A stretch of DNA of 12,069 nucleotides from Lachnoclostridium sp. UBA933 (GCA_002293545.1 DBDL01000175.1:1-12069); one strand, 5' to 3'; shown: positions 1 to 7,769, numbered from the stretch's first letter. Translations and numbers: made by a program. Notes: generated by a model not told the origin, from the sequence alone.

Positions 1-2016
1 ATTGTCTATGCCAATCCCGAAAAAGAGGTCGAAGATTGGCTGTTTCGGAGAACGATTCCGTTTGGGGTGGCAACAAGCCGAAATATCGGAATAAGGAAAG
101 CGACAGGGAAGTATATTTATTTTTTGGACTCGGATGATTATCTTTTGGAGGATGCATTAAAGCCGTTGGTAGAACTGGCGGAAGAAAAAGATGCGTTATT
201 TGTGACCGGCAACAAGGCGAACAGTTGGTTTCGCCCGGCAAGTTTCGATTGGGAGCGGGCTAAGAAAGAATCCAATCTGGAAGGGGTCGGCCGTCTGGAA
301 GGGGAATTTTTAGAAAACCGTTTTTCCGTGAATTTTTCGGCGCAGGGGATTTTGTTGCGCCGTGATTTTATTTTGGAGAAGAAACTTGAATTTTATAGAA
401 GCAATGTATTTTTTTCAGATATCTATTTCACGGTAGTGGCGTTATCAGCGGCTTTATCAGAAGGACGGGCATGGTTTGACGGCGGGAGCTATTATATATG
501 GCGTCAGCACAACGACCCGGTACATCTTCCCGCACTTCATCAAAGAGAACGTAAATGCAGGAGCTTTGAGTACATTCATAGCTATGAGTATGCGGACCGG
601 ATGATTCAAGAGGGACAGACGGAGCTGCACCATGCGCTGGACCGGCAGTTATGTAATACGATACTGGATCGTTTTCCGGATTTTTTACGGGGGATGACTG
701 CAAATCAGTTTGCGGAAGCCCTGAATCAAATCACGGATAAAAGTATAGTAAACGAATATTCGTTTTTTAATAAACATATTTTAAAGCTTTTCATGAAAAA
801 AAGATACCGGTCGGCAATACCGTTTGTGGCAGCGCGTAAGTTTTGGAGGAAGAAGAACGGACTATTCGGTTCAAAAATCCAATACTACCGTTTTTTAGGG
901 AAGATACTGTTTGATGATTTTCCGGTCAAAAAAAATTGGGTATTCTTTGAAAGCTTCTATGGAAAGGGGTATGCCGACAGTCCCAAATATTTATACGAGT
1001 ATCTTTTGGAAAATTACGGGAACCGTTACCGCTATATCTGGTGTTTAAACCAAAAATCCGATATGGTTCAAGGAAATCCTAAGATTGTGAAACGATTCAG
1101 CTTGCGTTATATCTATTACGTAACCAGATGCAAATACCAGATTTATAATACGCGTCAGCCGCAATGGTTAGAAAAACGTGATGATATGGTGTTTTTGGAA
1201 ACATGGCACGGCACGCCGCTGAAAAAGCTGGTTTTTGATTTGGACGACATCCATGCGGTAAGTCAGAACCACAAAAAAGTATTCTATGAACAATGCGGGG
1301 ATTGGGACTATCTGATTTCCGCTAATCCCTTTTCGACCGATGTTTTTGAGCGGGCATTCAGTTTTCCGCGGGAACGGATTTTGGAAAGCGGATATCCCAG
1401 AAACGACATTTTATATTCAAAGAATAAAGACGATATCGCAAAAAAAGTAAGAAATGACCTCGCGATACCGGAAGATAAGAAAGTGATTTTGTATGTTCCC
1501 ACATGGCGGGATAATCAGTATTACGGAAAGGGAAAATACAAATTTTCCATGAAGCTGAATTTAAAGATGATGATGAAAGAATTGGGGGATGAGTACGTTT
1601 TGCTTTTGCGCACCCATTATTATATCGCCGATCAAATTAACCTGAAAAACTATCGGGATTTTGTAATAAACGGGAGTGATTATGAAGATATTTCACTTTT
1701 ATATTTGGTTTCTGACTTGTGCATTACCGATTATTCGTCTGCATTTTTTGATTATGCAAATCTAAAACGTCCGATTCTTTTTTATGTCTATGACTATGAG
1801 GATTATAAAAATGAGATTCGCGGCTTATATATTGATATGGAAAAGGACTTGCCGGGACCGGTTGTACAGACAAATAAGGAGCTGATTGGGGCAATTAAGC
1901 ATTTAAATAAGATTTCAGAAGAGTATCAGGAAAGATATGACAAGTTTTATAAGCGTTTCTGCAATATTGATGACGGGAACGCATCTAAAAGAGTAATCGA
2001 AGAGGTATTCAAATGA
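1..2016 (+). CDS. Bifunctional GT2 glycosyltransferase / CDP-glycerol glycerophosphotransferase, 5' end missing
   Basis: The frame is open from base 1 (671 residues seen), so the gene starts upstream; the GTG at 67 is not its real start. Residues 1-230 or so are the C-terminal part of a GT-A family 2 glycosyltransferase: the run around ATSRNIGIRKATGKYIYFLD leads into the metal/nucleotide-sugar DSDD motif at residues 43-46. From about residue 300 there is a TagF/TagB-type CDP-glycerol glycerophosphotransferase domain: TWHGTPLKKL (His at base 1207), GYPRNDIL, PTWRD, RTHYY (His at base 1615) and TDYSSAFFDY (from about base 1726). The two histidines match the paired catalytic histidines of the family. 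Such enzymes add glycerol-phosphate units from CDP-glycerol to a cell-surface polymer at the inner membrane face; the GT2 half probably adds a sugar to the same polymer. The stop overlaps the next start as ATGA, so the two genes are translationally coupled. The polymer made (teichoic acid or capsule) cannot be read from sequence. Confidence 0.93.
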   Translation: MVYANPEKEVEDWLFRRTIPFGVATSRNIGIRKATGKYIYFLDSDDYLLEDALKPLVELAEEKDALFVTGNKANSWFRPASFDWERAKKESNLEGVGRLEGEFLENRFSVNFSAQGILLRRDFILEKKLEFYRSNVFFSDIYFTVVALSAALSEGRAWFDGGSYYIWRQHNDPVHLPALHQRERKCRSFEYIHSYEYADRMIQEGQTELHHALDRQLCNTILDRFPDFLRGMTANQFAEALNQITDKSIVNEYSFFNKHILKLFMKKRYRSAIPFVAARKFWRKKNGLFGSKIQYYRFLGKILFDDFPVKKNWVFFESFYGKGYADSPKYLYEYLLENYGNRYRYIWCLNQKSDMVQGNPKIVKRFSLRYIYYVTRCKYQIYNTRQPQWLEKRDDMVFLETWHGTPLKKLVFDLDDIHAVSQNHKKVFYEQCGDWDYLISANPFSTDVFERAFSFPRERILESGYPRNDILYSKNKDDIAKKVRNDLAIPEDKKVILYVPTWRDNQYYGKGKYKFSMKLNLKMMMKELGDEYVLLLRTHYYIADQINLKNYRDFVINGSDYEDISLLYLVSDLCITDYSSAFFDYANLKRPILFYVYDYEDYKNEIRGLYIDMEKDLPGPVVQTNKELIGAIKHLNKISEEYQERYDKFYKRFCNIDDGNASKRVIEEVFK

Positions 2017-3197
2017 GAACATTGCTGCACGGTATACTCAAAGGGATTGCTATATGTATTTACCGTATCATGTGTTTGTTCCCTGTGAAGCAGGATAAGA
2101 TCGTGTTTGGAAGCTGTCTGGGGAAAAGCTATTCGGGGAATCCGCGGTACATCTATGAGTATATGTATGAACACGGAATATCCCAAAGATGGAACATTAT
2201 CTGGTTTTATAAGAAAAAACCGTTTATCATTCCCGGAAGCAAGCAGAGAGCCTATGGAGAGATGCGTTATTTATATCATATGGCAACGGCAAAGGTATGG
2301 ATTTTCGACTGCCGTCAGCCCGGATTTTTAGTCAAAAGGAAAGGGACGTATTATATCCAGACATGGCATGGGACACCATTAAAGAAACTGGCACTTGATT
2401 TGGAAGATGTGTTTATGGCACATGCAAAAAATATCGTTTCCTATAAAAAGCAGTTTGCAAAAAATTCAAACTGCTGGGATTTTCTAATATCCCAAAATTC
2501 TTTTTCCAGTGAAGTGTTCCGCCGTGCGTTTGTTTTTGAAAATAAAATATGGGAAACCGGCTATCCAAGAAATGATATCTTGATTCGAGATAATGTTCCG
2601 AATGAAATCGAGCGTAAAAAGGTGGAACTCGGAATTCCGCTGAATAAAAAAACAATTTTCTATGCGCCGACATGGCGTGACGACGAGTTTTCCAAAAAGG
2701 CGGACTATAAGTTCCGCCCGGAGATTTCCTTTGATACATTGCGGAAAGAACTGGGAGGCGAGTATGTACTCTTAATCAAGCACCATTATCTGATTGTGGA
2801 TTCGCAGGATTGGTCTGTATATGAAAAATTTATCTATCCTTTTGATGAAAGTATGGACATCGCTGAGTTGTACCTGATTGCAGACATGCTGGTTACCGAC
2901 TATTCGTCGGTTATGTTTGACTACAGTGTTTTAAAGCGTCCGATGTTATTTTTTGCCTATGATGAAACCAAGTATGAAAATGACCTGCGGGGGTTTTATT
3001 TGGATTATAAAAATGACCTGCCCGGACCGATTTCCAGTACAACCAAAGGATTGATTTCCGATATCAGGAATTACGAGCCGGAGCGTTATCAGTTAAAATA
3101 TAAGGAGTTTATTGAGAAATATAATACCTTTGAAGACGGGAGTGCGAGTGAAAGGGTTTGCAAGTATATTGAGGGGCTGCTTCGCATAATAATATAA
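2013..3197 (+). CDS. CDP-glycerol glycerophosphotransferase family protein
   Basis: A 394-residue stand-alone glycerophosphotransferase domain, close in length to TagB-type enzymes. It has the same ordered motifs as the C-terminal half of the preceding gene: TWHGTPLKKL (His119), GYPRNDIL, PTWRD, a KHHY block (His257/His258) and TDYSSVMFDY (Asp296). The two sequences align through most of this domain, including the LPGP segment near the end, so they look like tandem paralogues, one fused to GT2 and one free. The N-terminus (residues 1-25) is hydrophobic and basic and could sit on the membrane surface; there is no signal peptide. The start ATG overlaps the upstream stop (ATGA), which fits coupled translation in a surface-polymer operon. 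It could be a primase-type or polymerase-type transferase; sequence alone does not say which. Confidence 0.93.
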   Translation: MRTLLHGILKGIAICIYRIMCLFPVKQDKIVFGSCLGKSYSGNPRYIYEYMYEHGISQRWNIIWFYKKKPFIIPGSKQRAYGEMRYLYHMATAKVWIFDCRQPGFLVKRKGTYYIQTWHGTPLKKLALDLEDVFMAHAKNIVSYKKQFAKNSNCWDFLISQNSFSSEVFRRAFVFENKIWETGYPRNDILIRDNVPNEIERKKVELGIPLNKKTIFYAPTWRDDEFSKKADYKFRPEISFDTLRKELGGEYVLLIKHHYLIVDSQDWSVYEKFIYPFDESMDIAELYLIADMLVTDYSSVMFDYSVLKRPMLFFAYDETKYENDLRGFYLDYKNDLPGPISSTTKGLISDIRNYEPERYQLKYKEFIEKYNTFEDGSASERVCKYIEGLLRIII

Positions 3198-3212
3198 AAA
3201 GTATATTTATGC
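3184..3212 (+). other. AT-rich hairpin spanning the end of the glycerophosphotransferase gene
   Basis: GCATAA (3184-3189) pairs with TTATGC (3207-3212) and ATATA (3192-3196) with TATAT (3202-3206), with a 2-nt bulge and an AAAAG loop. The stem contains the stop codon of the upstream gene. No T-run follows, so it is not a normal intrinsic terminator. It may be a weak attenuator or mRNA end structure between the polymer genes and the two small genes after it. Confidence 0.35.
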
Positions 3213-3231
3213 AGTAAAGGAGCATTCATGT

Positions 3232-3819
3232 GTGAACCGTAGATGGGATATGCTGAGGGCTGCCATTCCTTTTTTTGAACCGCCATATGCCGATGCCCTG
3301 GAGGTTGCCGCGCAGTTGGGAGAAGTTCAGGATTTATTATCAGGGCAAAAAGAACGAACAGAACTTTCGATTTGCGGGAGCGGTAACCGTCCGGTGGATA
3401 TTGAGGGGCTGTTTAAAGCGATTCGGAAATTCGGCAGTGATAATGACCGTCGTATGGTTGATATGTTTTTAAACTTTTTTCAAATGAAACGTATGATGGA
3501 TATGGTGAAAATGATGCAAACGATGCAGGAAATGGAAAAAAAGCAGAAAGAAAATCAAAAAGAAAGCCAGACCGCATCAGAAGCGTACCGCTCATCCGAA
3601 TCCGATACCAATCAACGGACGTCAGAGTCTGACGGGTTATCAGAGGATGACAGGGCATTTTCAGACACCGGCTCATCTTCGGAAGAAAATCAGTCGTCCG
3701 ATGAAAAAAAAGGCATGGATAATAAAGCGATGATGGAATTTTTGAAAAGCAGTATGCCGAAAGACCAACAGGAAAACTTTGATATGCTGCAAATGGCTAT
3801 GTCTATGATGAATACCTGA
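3232..3819 (+). CDS. Methionine-rich, acidic-linker hypothetical protein
   Basis: Not a family I recognise. The first in-frame start is GTG 3232, with AAAGGAG at 3216-3222 (9-nt spacing); no earlier start exists in this frame. The 195 residues fall into parts. Residues 1-65 may be a small fold containing PFFEPPYADALEVAAQL. Residues 75-107 are a charged, methionine-packed helix (10 Met in 27 residues, for example MKRMMDMVKMMQTMQEMEKK). Residues 108-161 are a low-complexity Ser/Glu/Asp linker, probably disordered. Residues 162-195 are a second Met-rich helix ending MPKDQQENFDMLQMAMSMM. In total 21 of 195 residues are Met. There is no signal peptide or membrane segment. It is followed 20 nt later by another small helical protein with a similar C-terminus, suggesting a pair that works together. 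Role unknown. Confidence 0.75.
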   Translation: MNRRWDMLRAAIPFFEPPYADALEVAAQLGEVQDLLSGQKERTELSICGSGNRPVDIEGLFKAIRKFGSDNDRRMVDMFLNFFQMKRMMDMVKMMQTMQEMEKKQKENQKESQTASEAYRSSESDTNQRTSESDGLSEDDRAFSDTGSSSEENQSSDEKKGMDNKAMMEFLKSSMPKDQQENFDMLQMAMSMMNT

Positions 3820-3839
3820 CACTGCAAGCAGGGAGTAAA

Positions 3840-4106
3840 ATGGATGAGAAGTTATTGAATCAAGAAGTATTTAGAAATATGGACCCGGAAAAGCTGAAAA
3901 TCATGAAAGAACTGGAGCAAAGCGCAAAAGGGAAGCAACTGAAAGATACCGCGCCGCTGTTGATGAATGCCAGCCAAAAACTGAAAGAAAAAAACATGTC
4001 GTTTTCACCGGAAGAAACAGCGGCGTTGCTGGAGGTGCTGACGATTGGAATGTCACCGGCGGAGAAAGCAAAGGTGGATATGATGAAGAGGATGGTGTTT
4101 AAGTAG
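3840..4106 (+). CDS. Small helical hypothetical protein, partner of the Met-rich protein
   Basis: An 88-residue soluble protein that I cannot assign. The ATG at 3840 has AGGGAG at 3830-3835 (4-nt spacing, short but usable). It is charged and predicted from composition to be nearly all helix: an N-terminal segment around NMDPEKLKIMKELEQ, a middle amphipathic helix (APLLMNASQKLKEKN), and a C-terminal pair of helices from FSPEETAALLEVLTIGM to MSPAEKAKVDMMKRM. The last block resembles the C-terminus of the upstream protein (Met, eight residues, then Asp-Met), so the two may share a small domain or bind each other. The gap from the upstream stop is 20 nt, consistent with one transcript. A large palindrome begins 20 nt after its stop and may end or protect the message. 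Confidence 0.75.
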   Translation: MDEKLLNQEVFRNMDPEKLKIMKELEQSAKGKQLKDTAPLLMNASQKLKEKNMSFSPEETAALLEVLTIGMSPAEKAKVDMMKRMVFK

Positions 4107-4126
4107 AGAGGGGATGAAAGAGGACC

Positions 4127-4369
4127 AATAGGCAGCTATTTTGCCAAGGGGGTTTTTGCTTTTGGGACTGGGTAAGAATTTTTATGAATTGGGCGATTGG
4201 AAAATCATACACTGGCAAGCCGGAAAGTATCCAAACTCGCAACGCTTATGCGTTGCTCAAACAGAGATACTTTCCCGGCTAGTCTATGATTTTCCAATCA
4301 CTCATTTCATGACAAAATTCTTACAAGGCCCCAAAAGCAAAAACCCCCTTGGCAAAATAGCTGCCTATT
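4127..4369. mobile_element. 243-bp near-palindrome, MITE-like
   Basis: Two arms of about 118 nt are reverse complements of each other. The outer 40 nt match perfectly (4127-4166 against 4330-4369), and the inner parts match with scattered mismatches and small indels. The centre is GCAACGC-TTAT-GCGTTGC (4239-4256). Each tip is itself a small hairpin (AATAG-GCAG-CTATT on the left). I see no clear target-site duplication and no transposase. The size, perfect termini and intergenic place fit a non-autonomous MITE or REP-like element; when transcribed it would fold into one long hairpin and could act as a terminator or stabiliser for the small gene pair. Open frames inside it are by-products of the repeat. 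Confidence 0.8.
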
Positions 4370-4447
4370 TACTCGCTTTTGTGAACCCTTGATGGGAATG
4401 TACGGTTGATCTTAAAAGTGAATGTAAATGATAGGAGAGTTGGGGAT
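4370..4447. other. Intergenic stretch with nothing recognised
   Basis: Between the palindrome and the next promoter I see no start with a ribosome site, no stem-loop and no repeat. Confidence 0.5.
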
Positions 4448-4476
4448 TTGACAATTTGGGATATGGGTGTTAGAAT
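4448..4476 (+). promoter_or_regulatory. Sigma-A promoter for the GNAT gene
   Basis: TTGACA at 4448-4453, a 17-nt spacer, then TAGAAT at 4471-4476: a perfect -35 and a -10 with one mismatch at the ideal spacing. Transcription should start near 4483, giving a leader of about 207 nt that carries the AT-rich direct repeat and the 19-bp tandem repeats before the GNAT start at 4690. Confidence 0.72.
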
Positions 4477-4504
4477 GTAGGTGTTTTTAAGGGATGAAGT
4501 AAAA

Positions 4505-4548
4505 AAATAAATGTTGATTTAATATTTTTAAAAATAAATTTTGATTTT
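4505..4548. repeat. AT-rich 17-nt direct repeat
   Basis: AAATAAATGTTGATTTA at 4505-4521 and AAATAAATTTTGATTTT at 4532-4548 match at 15 of 17 positions, with starts 27 nt apart. They lie just downstream of the promoter at 4448-4476. This could be an operator pair or plain AT-rich similarity. Confidence 0.4.
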
Positions 4549-4589
4549 TGGATTTAAGAGAAGTTTAGGCACTGTTACGTTAAGGAATG

Positions 4590-4684
4590 AAAGCAATTAG
4601 TTTGGGAGAAAGCAATCGGTTCAAGAGAAAGAAATTAGTTCAGGAGAAGGAAATCGGTTCAGAAGAAAGAAATCAGTTCAGGAG
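4590..4684 (+). repeat. Five tandem 19-bp units, each with an SD-like core
   Basis: Units start at 4590, 4609, 4628, 4647 and 4666, each exactly 19 nt, with consensus AAAGAAATYRGTTCAGGAG. Most units end in a purine core like AGGAG (GGGAG, AAGAG, AGGAG, AGAAG, AGGAG). A partial sixth unit (AAAGCA) runs into the start codon. The last AGGAG (4680-4684) is the ribosome site for the ATG at 4690. The units lie in the mRNA leader and differ from each other mainly at positions 5, 9, 10 and 14-17. Confidence 0.9.
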
Positions 4685-4689
4685 AAAGC

Positions 4690-5109
4690 ATGAGTATGGA
4701 TTATGGTATTATGAAAATCGAAGATTATTATGAAATGTATCGCCTTTGGGAATCAATTCCGGAGATGAATTTAAATGCGGCGGATGAGAGGGAAAGGATT
4801 GATTTATATTTGTGCCGTAATCCGGGTCAAAGTTTTGTCTGTAAAGCAGACGGACATATTATTGGGACAATTATGTGCGGAAATGACGGACGGAGAGCTT
4901 TTATTTATCATTTGGCGGTTTCGGAACAATACCGGAACAGGGGAATTGCAAGAAAGCTTGTTCGGAGAGCGTTAGATGAACAAAAGATTTTGGAGATAGA
5001 CAAGTGTGCGGTCTTTATTTTAGATGAAAATAGAGGTGGAAAAGAGTTTTGGATGAAAATGGGGTTTTCGGCGGTTTGTGAAGCGGAAACGATGGCAAAG
5101 CGGATATGA
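4690..5109 (+). CDS. GNAT family N-acetyltransferase
   Basis: A single-domain GNAT of 139 residues, the usual length. It resembles the YpeA-like group: [19 protein letters not shown] (residues 28-46) precedes the strand [20 protein letters not shown], then [19 protein letters not shown] (73-91). This last part holds the acetyl-CoA pyrophosphate loop Q-YRNRGIA with its glycine intact. The end motif [15 protein letters not shown] (112-126) is also typical. It should move an acetyl group from acetyl-CoA to an amine; the substrate is unknown. ATG 4690 is chosen because AGGAG lies 5 nt upstream; ATG 4696 is a possible alternative. The gene has a strong promoter and a long repeat-bearing leader of its own, unlike its neighbours, and is not close enough to leuS to be clearly co-transcribed, since leuS has its own promoter. 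Confidence 0.92.
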   Translation: MSMDYGIMKIEDYYEMYRLWESIPEMNLNAADERERIDLYLCRNPGQSFVCKADGHIIGTIMCGNDGRRAFIYHLAVSEQYRNRGIARKLVRRALDEQKILEIDKCAVFILDENRGGKEFWMKMGFSAVCEAETMAKRI

Positions 5110-5164
5110 TATTTTATGGTTTGCCGGGGAAAAGGATAATAGTCGGGAATTCAGGGTTCCTTAT

Positions 5165-5193
5165 TTGACAATCCCACTGCTCTATAGTAAAAT
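5165..5193 (+). promoter_or_regulatory. Sigma-A promoter for leuS
   Basis: TTGACA at 5165-5170, a 17-nt spacer, TAAAAT at 5188-5193. The expected start near 5200 leaves a leader of only about 22 nt before the leuS ATG at 5222, with AAAGGGA (5207-5213) as ribosome site. There is no room for a T-box. Confidence 0.78.
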
Positions 5194-5221
5194 AGCAAAA
5201 AAGAGAAAAGGGATTGAGATC

Positions 5222-7627
5222 ATGAAAGACTACAACTTTACTGAGATTGAAAAGAAATGGCAGGAATATTGGGATGCCGGTCAAACCTTCCGTGCTGAAA
5301 ACGACTATACGAAAAAGAAATTTTATGCGTTAATTGAATTTCCGTATCCGTCGGGACAGGGGCTTCATATCGGTCATCCTCGTCCGTATACGGCAATGGA
5401 TATTGTGTCCCGGAAAAGACGGCTGGAGGGGTATAATGTGCTGTTTCCGATGGGATGGGATGCATTCGGGCTTCCGACGGAAAATTATGCAATCAAAAAT
5501 AAGATTCATCCGGCGGTTGTAACCGAAGAAAATGTGAAACATTTCAAAGCTCAGTTGAAATCAATCGGGCTTTCGTTTGATTGGGGACGGGAAATCAATA
5601 CGACCGATCCGGATTATTACAAATGGACACAGTGGATTTTCTTACAGCTTTTTAAGAGAGGACTGGCATATAAAAAGGAAATGTCCGTAAACTGGTGTAC
5701 CTCCTGTAAGGTTGTGCTTGCCAATGAAGAAGTGGTCAGCGGAGTATGTGAACGGTGCGGCGGTGAAGTAATCCGCAAAGTAAAATCCCAATGGATGTTG
5801 AAAATAACAGAATATGCCCAGCGTTTACTGGATGATTTGGGTGATGTGGATTATCTGGAGAGAATCAAAATAAGCCAGGCAAACTGGATTGGGCGTTCCA
5901 CGGGAATGGAAGTGGATTTTGCAATTTCTACAGGTGTAGTCCTGACGGTTTATACAACCAGACCCGATACATTGTTTGGGGCGACCTATATGGTGGTTTC
6001 TCCGGAGCATCCGTATATTGAGGAATGGAAAGAGGAGATTTCAAATATAGAAGAAGTTAGAAAGTATCAGGAAGAATCGGCTAAAAAGTCTGATTTTGAA
6101 CGTACCGAAATGGCAAAAGAAAAAACCGGCGTCAAATTAGAAGGAGTAACGGCAACGAATCCGGTGACCGGAAAAGAAATACCGGTTTTTATATCCGACT
6201 ATGTATTAGTGACATACGGAACCGGTGCAATCATGGCGGTTCCGGGGCATGACACAAGAGATTATGAGTTTGCGAAAAAATTCGGACTTCCGATTGCAGA
6301 GGTTGTCAAGGGCGGCGATATTGAAAAAGAAGCATTTATTGACTGTGCAGCCGGAGTGATGACAAACAGTGAATTTTTAAACGGGCTTTCCGTAGCGGAG
6401 GCTCAGGAAAAAATAAAAGACTGGTTAGAAGAAAAAGGATTGGGAAAAGCAAAAGTAAATTTTAAGCTTCGCGACTGGGTTTTTTCACGTCAGAGGTATT
6501 GGGGTGAGCCGATTCCGATTGTGGAATGTGAAAAATGCGGATATGTACCGATACCGGAGAGTGAACTGCCGCTTCGTCTGCCGGAGGTGGAAAGCTATCT
6601 TCCTACCGATACCGGAGAAAGTCCGCTGGCAAACTTAGAAAGCTTTATTCATACGACATGCCCGAAATGCGGAGGTCCTGCAAAACGGGAAACGGATACG
6701 ATGCCTCAATGGGCGGGTTCTTCATGGTATTTTTTAAGATACTGCGATACTGCGAATACGGAGGCTTTGGCGGCAAAAGAAGCATTGGATTATTGGATGC
6801 CGGTGGATTGGTATAACGGGGGGATGGAGCATACGACGCTTCATTTATTATACAGCAGATTTTGGCACAAGTTTTTGTATGACAAAAAAGTGGTTTCCGA
6901 AAAAGAACCGTACCGGAAACGCACCTCGCATGGCATGATTCTTGGAGAAGATAATCAAAAGATGTCAAAGTCACGCGGAAACGTTGTTAATCCCGATGGA
7001 ATCATAAATGAGTACGGAGCGGACACACTGCGTTTGTACGAGATGTTTATCGGAGATTTTGAAAAAGCGGCGCCTTGGAGCCATTCCTCAATTAAGGGAT
7101 GCAAGCGTTTTTTGGATCGTATATGGGCATTGCAGGATAGTATGGTTGAGGGTGATGCTTACCGGGAGGAACTCCGTTCTAATATGCACCGAACGATAAA
7201 AAAGGTAAGTGAAGATATTGAGAATTTGAAGTTTAATACGGCAATTGCCGCGATGATGACATTTTTAAACGACGTTACTTCAACCGGAAGTATTAATAAA
7301 GCGGAATTCCGAACCCTCTTAATCCTTCTCAATCCGTTTGCACCTCATATTACAGAAGAATTATATGAAATAAGCAGGTTTGAAGGTGTGCTGAATAAGC
7401 AGGTATGGCCTGAATATAAGGAGGAGCTTTGTACGGAAAGTACGATTGAGATCGTCTGTCAGATAAACGGAAAAGTTAAAGCCAAACTTAATATTGATGC
7501 AGATGCAGAGCAAAGCACGGTATTGGCACAGGTTAAGGAGTTGCCGGAGATTAAGAAGATGATTGACGGGAAGGTGTTAAAGAAAGAAATCTATGTAAAA
7601 GGAAGACTTGTGAATTTAGTATGCTGA
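5222..7627 (+). CDS. leuS: Leucyl-tRNA synthetase
   Basis: Charges tRNA-Leu with leucine using ATP in the cytoplasm. The start is ATG 5222 (801 residues, near the usual 800-810 for bacterial LeuS), with AAAGGGA 8 nt upstream; the frame is open back to 5078, but that extension has no family match. The class I signature [13 protein letters not shown] has HIGH at residues 49-52 and KMSKS at 580-584. A CTSC/CERCGG cysteine pair (about residues 160-182) and CEKCG/CPKCGG pairs before the catalytic half are likely zinc-binding. The CP1 editing domain is recognised by [19 protein letters not shown] and [19 protein letters not shown], the threonine-rich and aspartate motifs that clear mischarged t[19 protein letters not shown] lies in the catalytic core, and the last 150 residues are the anticodon-binding helix bundle plus the small C-terminal domain. 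Everything needed for activity and editing is present. Confidence 0.98.
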   Translation: MKDYNFTEIEKKWQEYWDAGQTFRAENDYTKKKFYALIEFPYPSGQGLHIGHPRPYTAMDIVSRKRRLEGYNVLFPMGWDAFGLPTENYAIKNKIHPAVVTEENVKHFKAQLKSIGLSFDWGREINTTDPDYYKWTQWIFLQLFKRGLAYKKEMSVNWCTSCKVVLANEEVVSGVCERCGGEVIRKVKSQWMLKITEYAQRLLDDLGDVDYLERIKISQANWIGRSTGMEVDFAISTGVVLTVYTTRPDTLFGATYMVVSPEHPYIEEWKEEISNIEEVRKYQEESAKKSDFERTEMAKEKTGVKLEGVTATNPVTGKEIPVFISDYVLVTYGTGAIMAVPGHDTRDYEFAKKFGLPIAEVVKGGDIEKEAFIDCAAGVMTNSEFLNGLSVAEAQEKIKDWLEEKGLGKAKVNFKLRDWVFSRQRYWGEPIPIVECEKCGYVPIPESELPLRLPEVESYLPTDTGESPLANLESFIHTTCPKCGGPAKRETDTMPQWAGSSWYFLRYCDTANTEALAAKEALDYWMPVDWYNGGMEHTTLHLLYSRFWHKFLYDKKVVSEKEPYRKRTSHGMILGEDNQKMSKSRGNVVNPDGIINEYGADTLRLYEMFIGDFEKAAPWSHSSIKGCKRFLDRIWALQDSMVEGDAYREELRSNMHRTIKKVSEDIENLKFNTAIAAMMTFLNDVTSTGSINKAEFRTLLILLNPFAPHITEELYEISRFEGVLNKQVWPEYKEELCTESTIEIVCQINGKVKAKLNIDADAEQSTVLAQVKELPEIKKMIDGKVLKKEIYVKGRLVNLVC

Positions 7628-7658
7628 AAATCAGAATGGATTGGGAATCTGAATGGAA

Positions 7659-7720
7659 GCAAGACATTCCTGTGAACATCAAAATATTCATTTATTCATA
7701 AGATATACAAAATGTCTTGC
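7659..7720. repeat. 10-bp perfect inverted repeat after leuS
   Basis: GCAAGACATT (7659-7668) and AATGTCTTGC (7711-7720) are exact reverse complements, 42 nt apart. No T-run follows directly. It could be an operator for the AraC-type regulator just downstream or part of the leuS 3' end structure. Confidence 0.45.
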
Positions 7721-7732
7721 AGAAGATTCGGT

Positions 7733-7755
7733 AAAATGCAAGGCATTTTATTTAT
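7733..7755 (+). terminator. leuS: Possible weak leuS terminator
   Basis: AAAATGC (7733-7739) pairs with GCATTTT (7743-7749) around an AAG loop, followed by ATTTAT. The stem is short and A/T-rich, so it would be a weak intrinsic terminator at best; it lies about 105 nt past the leuS stop. Confidence 0.4.
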
Positions 7756-7760
7756 TTGTA

Positions 7761-7769
7761 TGATAGAAT
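7761..7769 (+). promoter_or_regulatory. Extended -10 promoter for the AraC-GNAT operon
   Basis: TGATAGAAT reads as an extended -10 (TGn before TAGAAT at 7764-7769). No good -35 lies 16-18 nt upstream, which suits an activator- or self-regulated promoter. The start would be near 7776, very close to the ribosome site GGGGTGG (7780-7786). Confidence 0.45.

Noticed and set aside
428..703. Minus-strand open frame inside the GT2 gene
   Set aside because: Shadow frame opposite a conserved coding region, with no recognisable protein pattern.
3169..3197. Promoter TTGAGG-N17-ATATAA before the Met-rich protein gene
   Set aside because: Both boxes are poor matches and lie within the coding end of the upstream gene; not enough to call.
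4141..4392. 83-codon open frame after the small gene pair
   Set aside because: It begins at TTG without a ribosome site and lies almost wholly inside the 243-bp palindrome; the reading frame is a by-product of the repeat.
4127..4684. CRISPR array
   Set aside because: The repeats are either one large palindrome or contiguous 19-bp units without spacers; no cas genes are nearby.
4587..4733. 48-codon frame through the 19-bp repeats as a gene of its own
   Set aside because: AAGGA directly abuts the ATG, too close to act as a ribosome site, and the peptide is just the translated repeats. Kept only as part of the repeat finding.
5078..5221. 48-codon N-terminal extension of LeuS
   Set aside because: It has no family similarity, overlaps the GNAT gene, and spans the leuS promoter; ATG 5222 has a proper ribosome site and gives the normal length.
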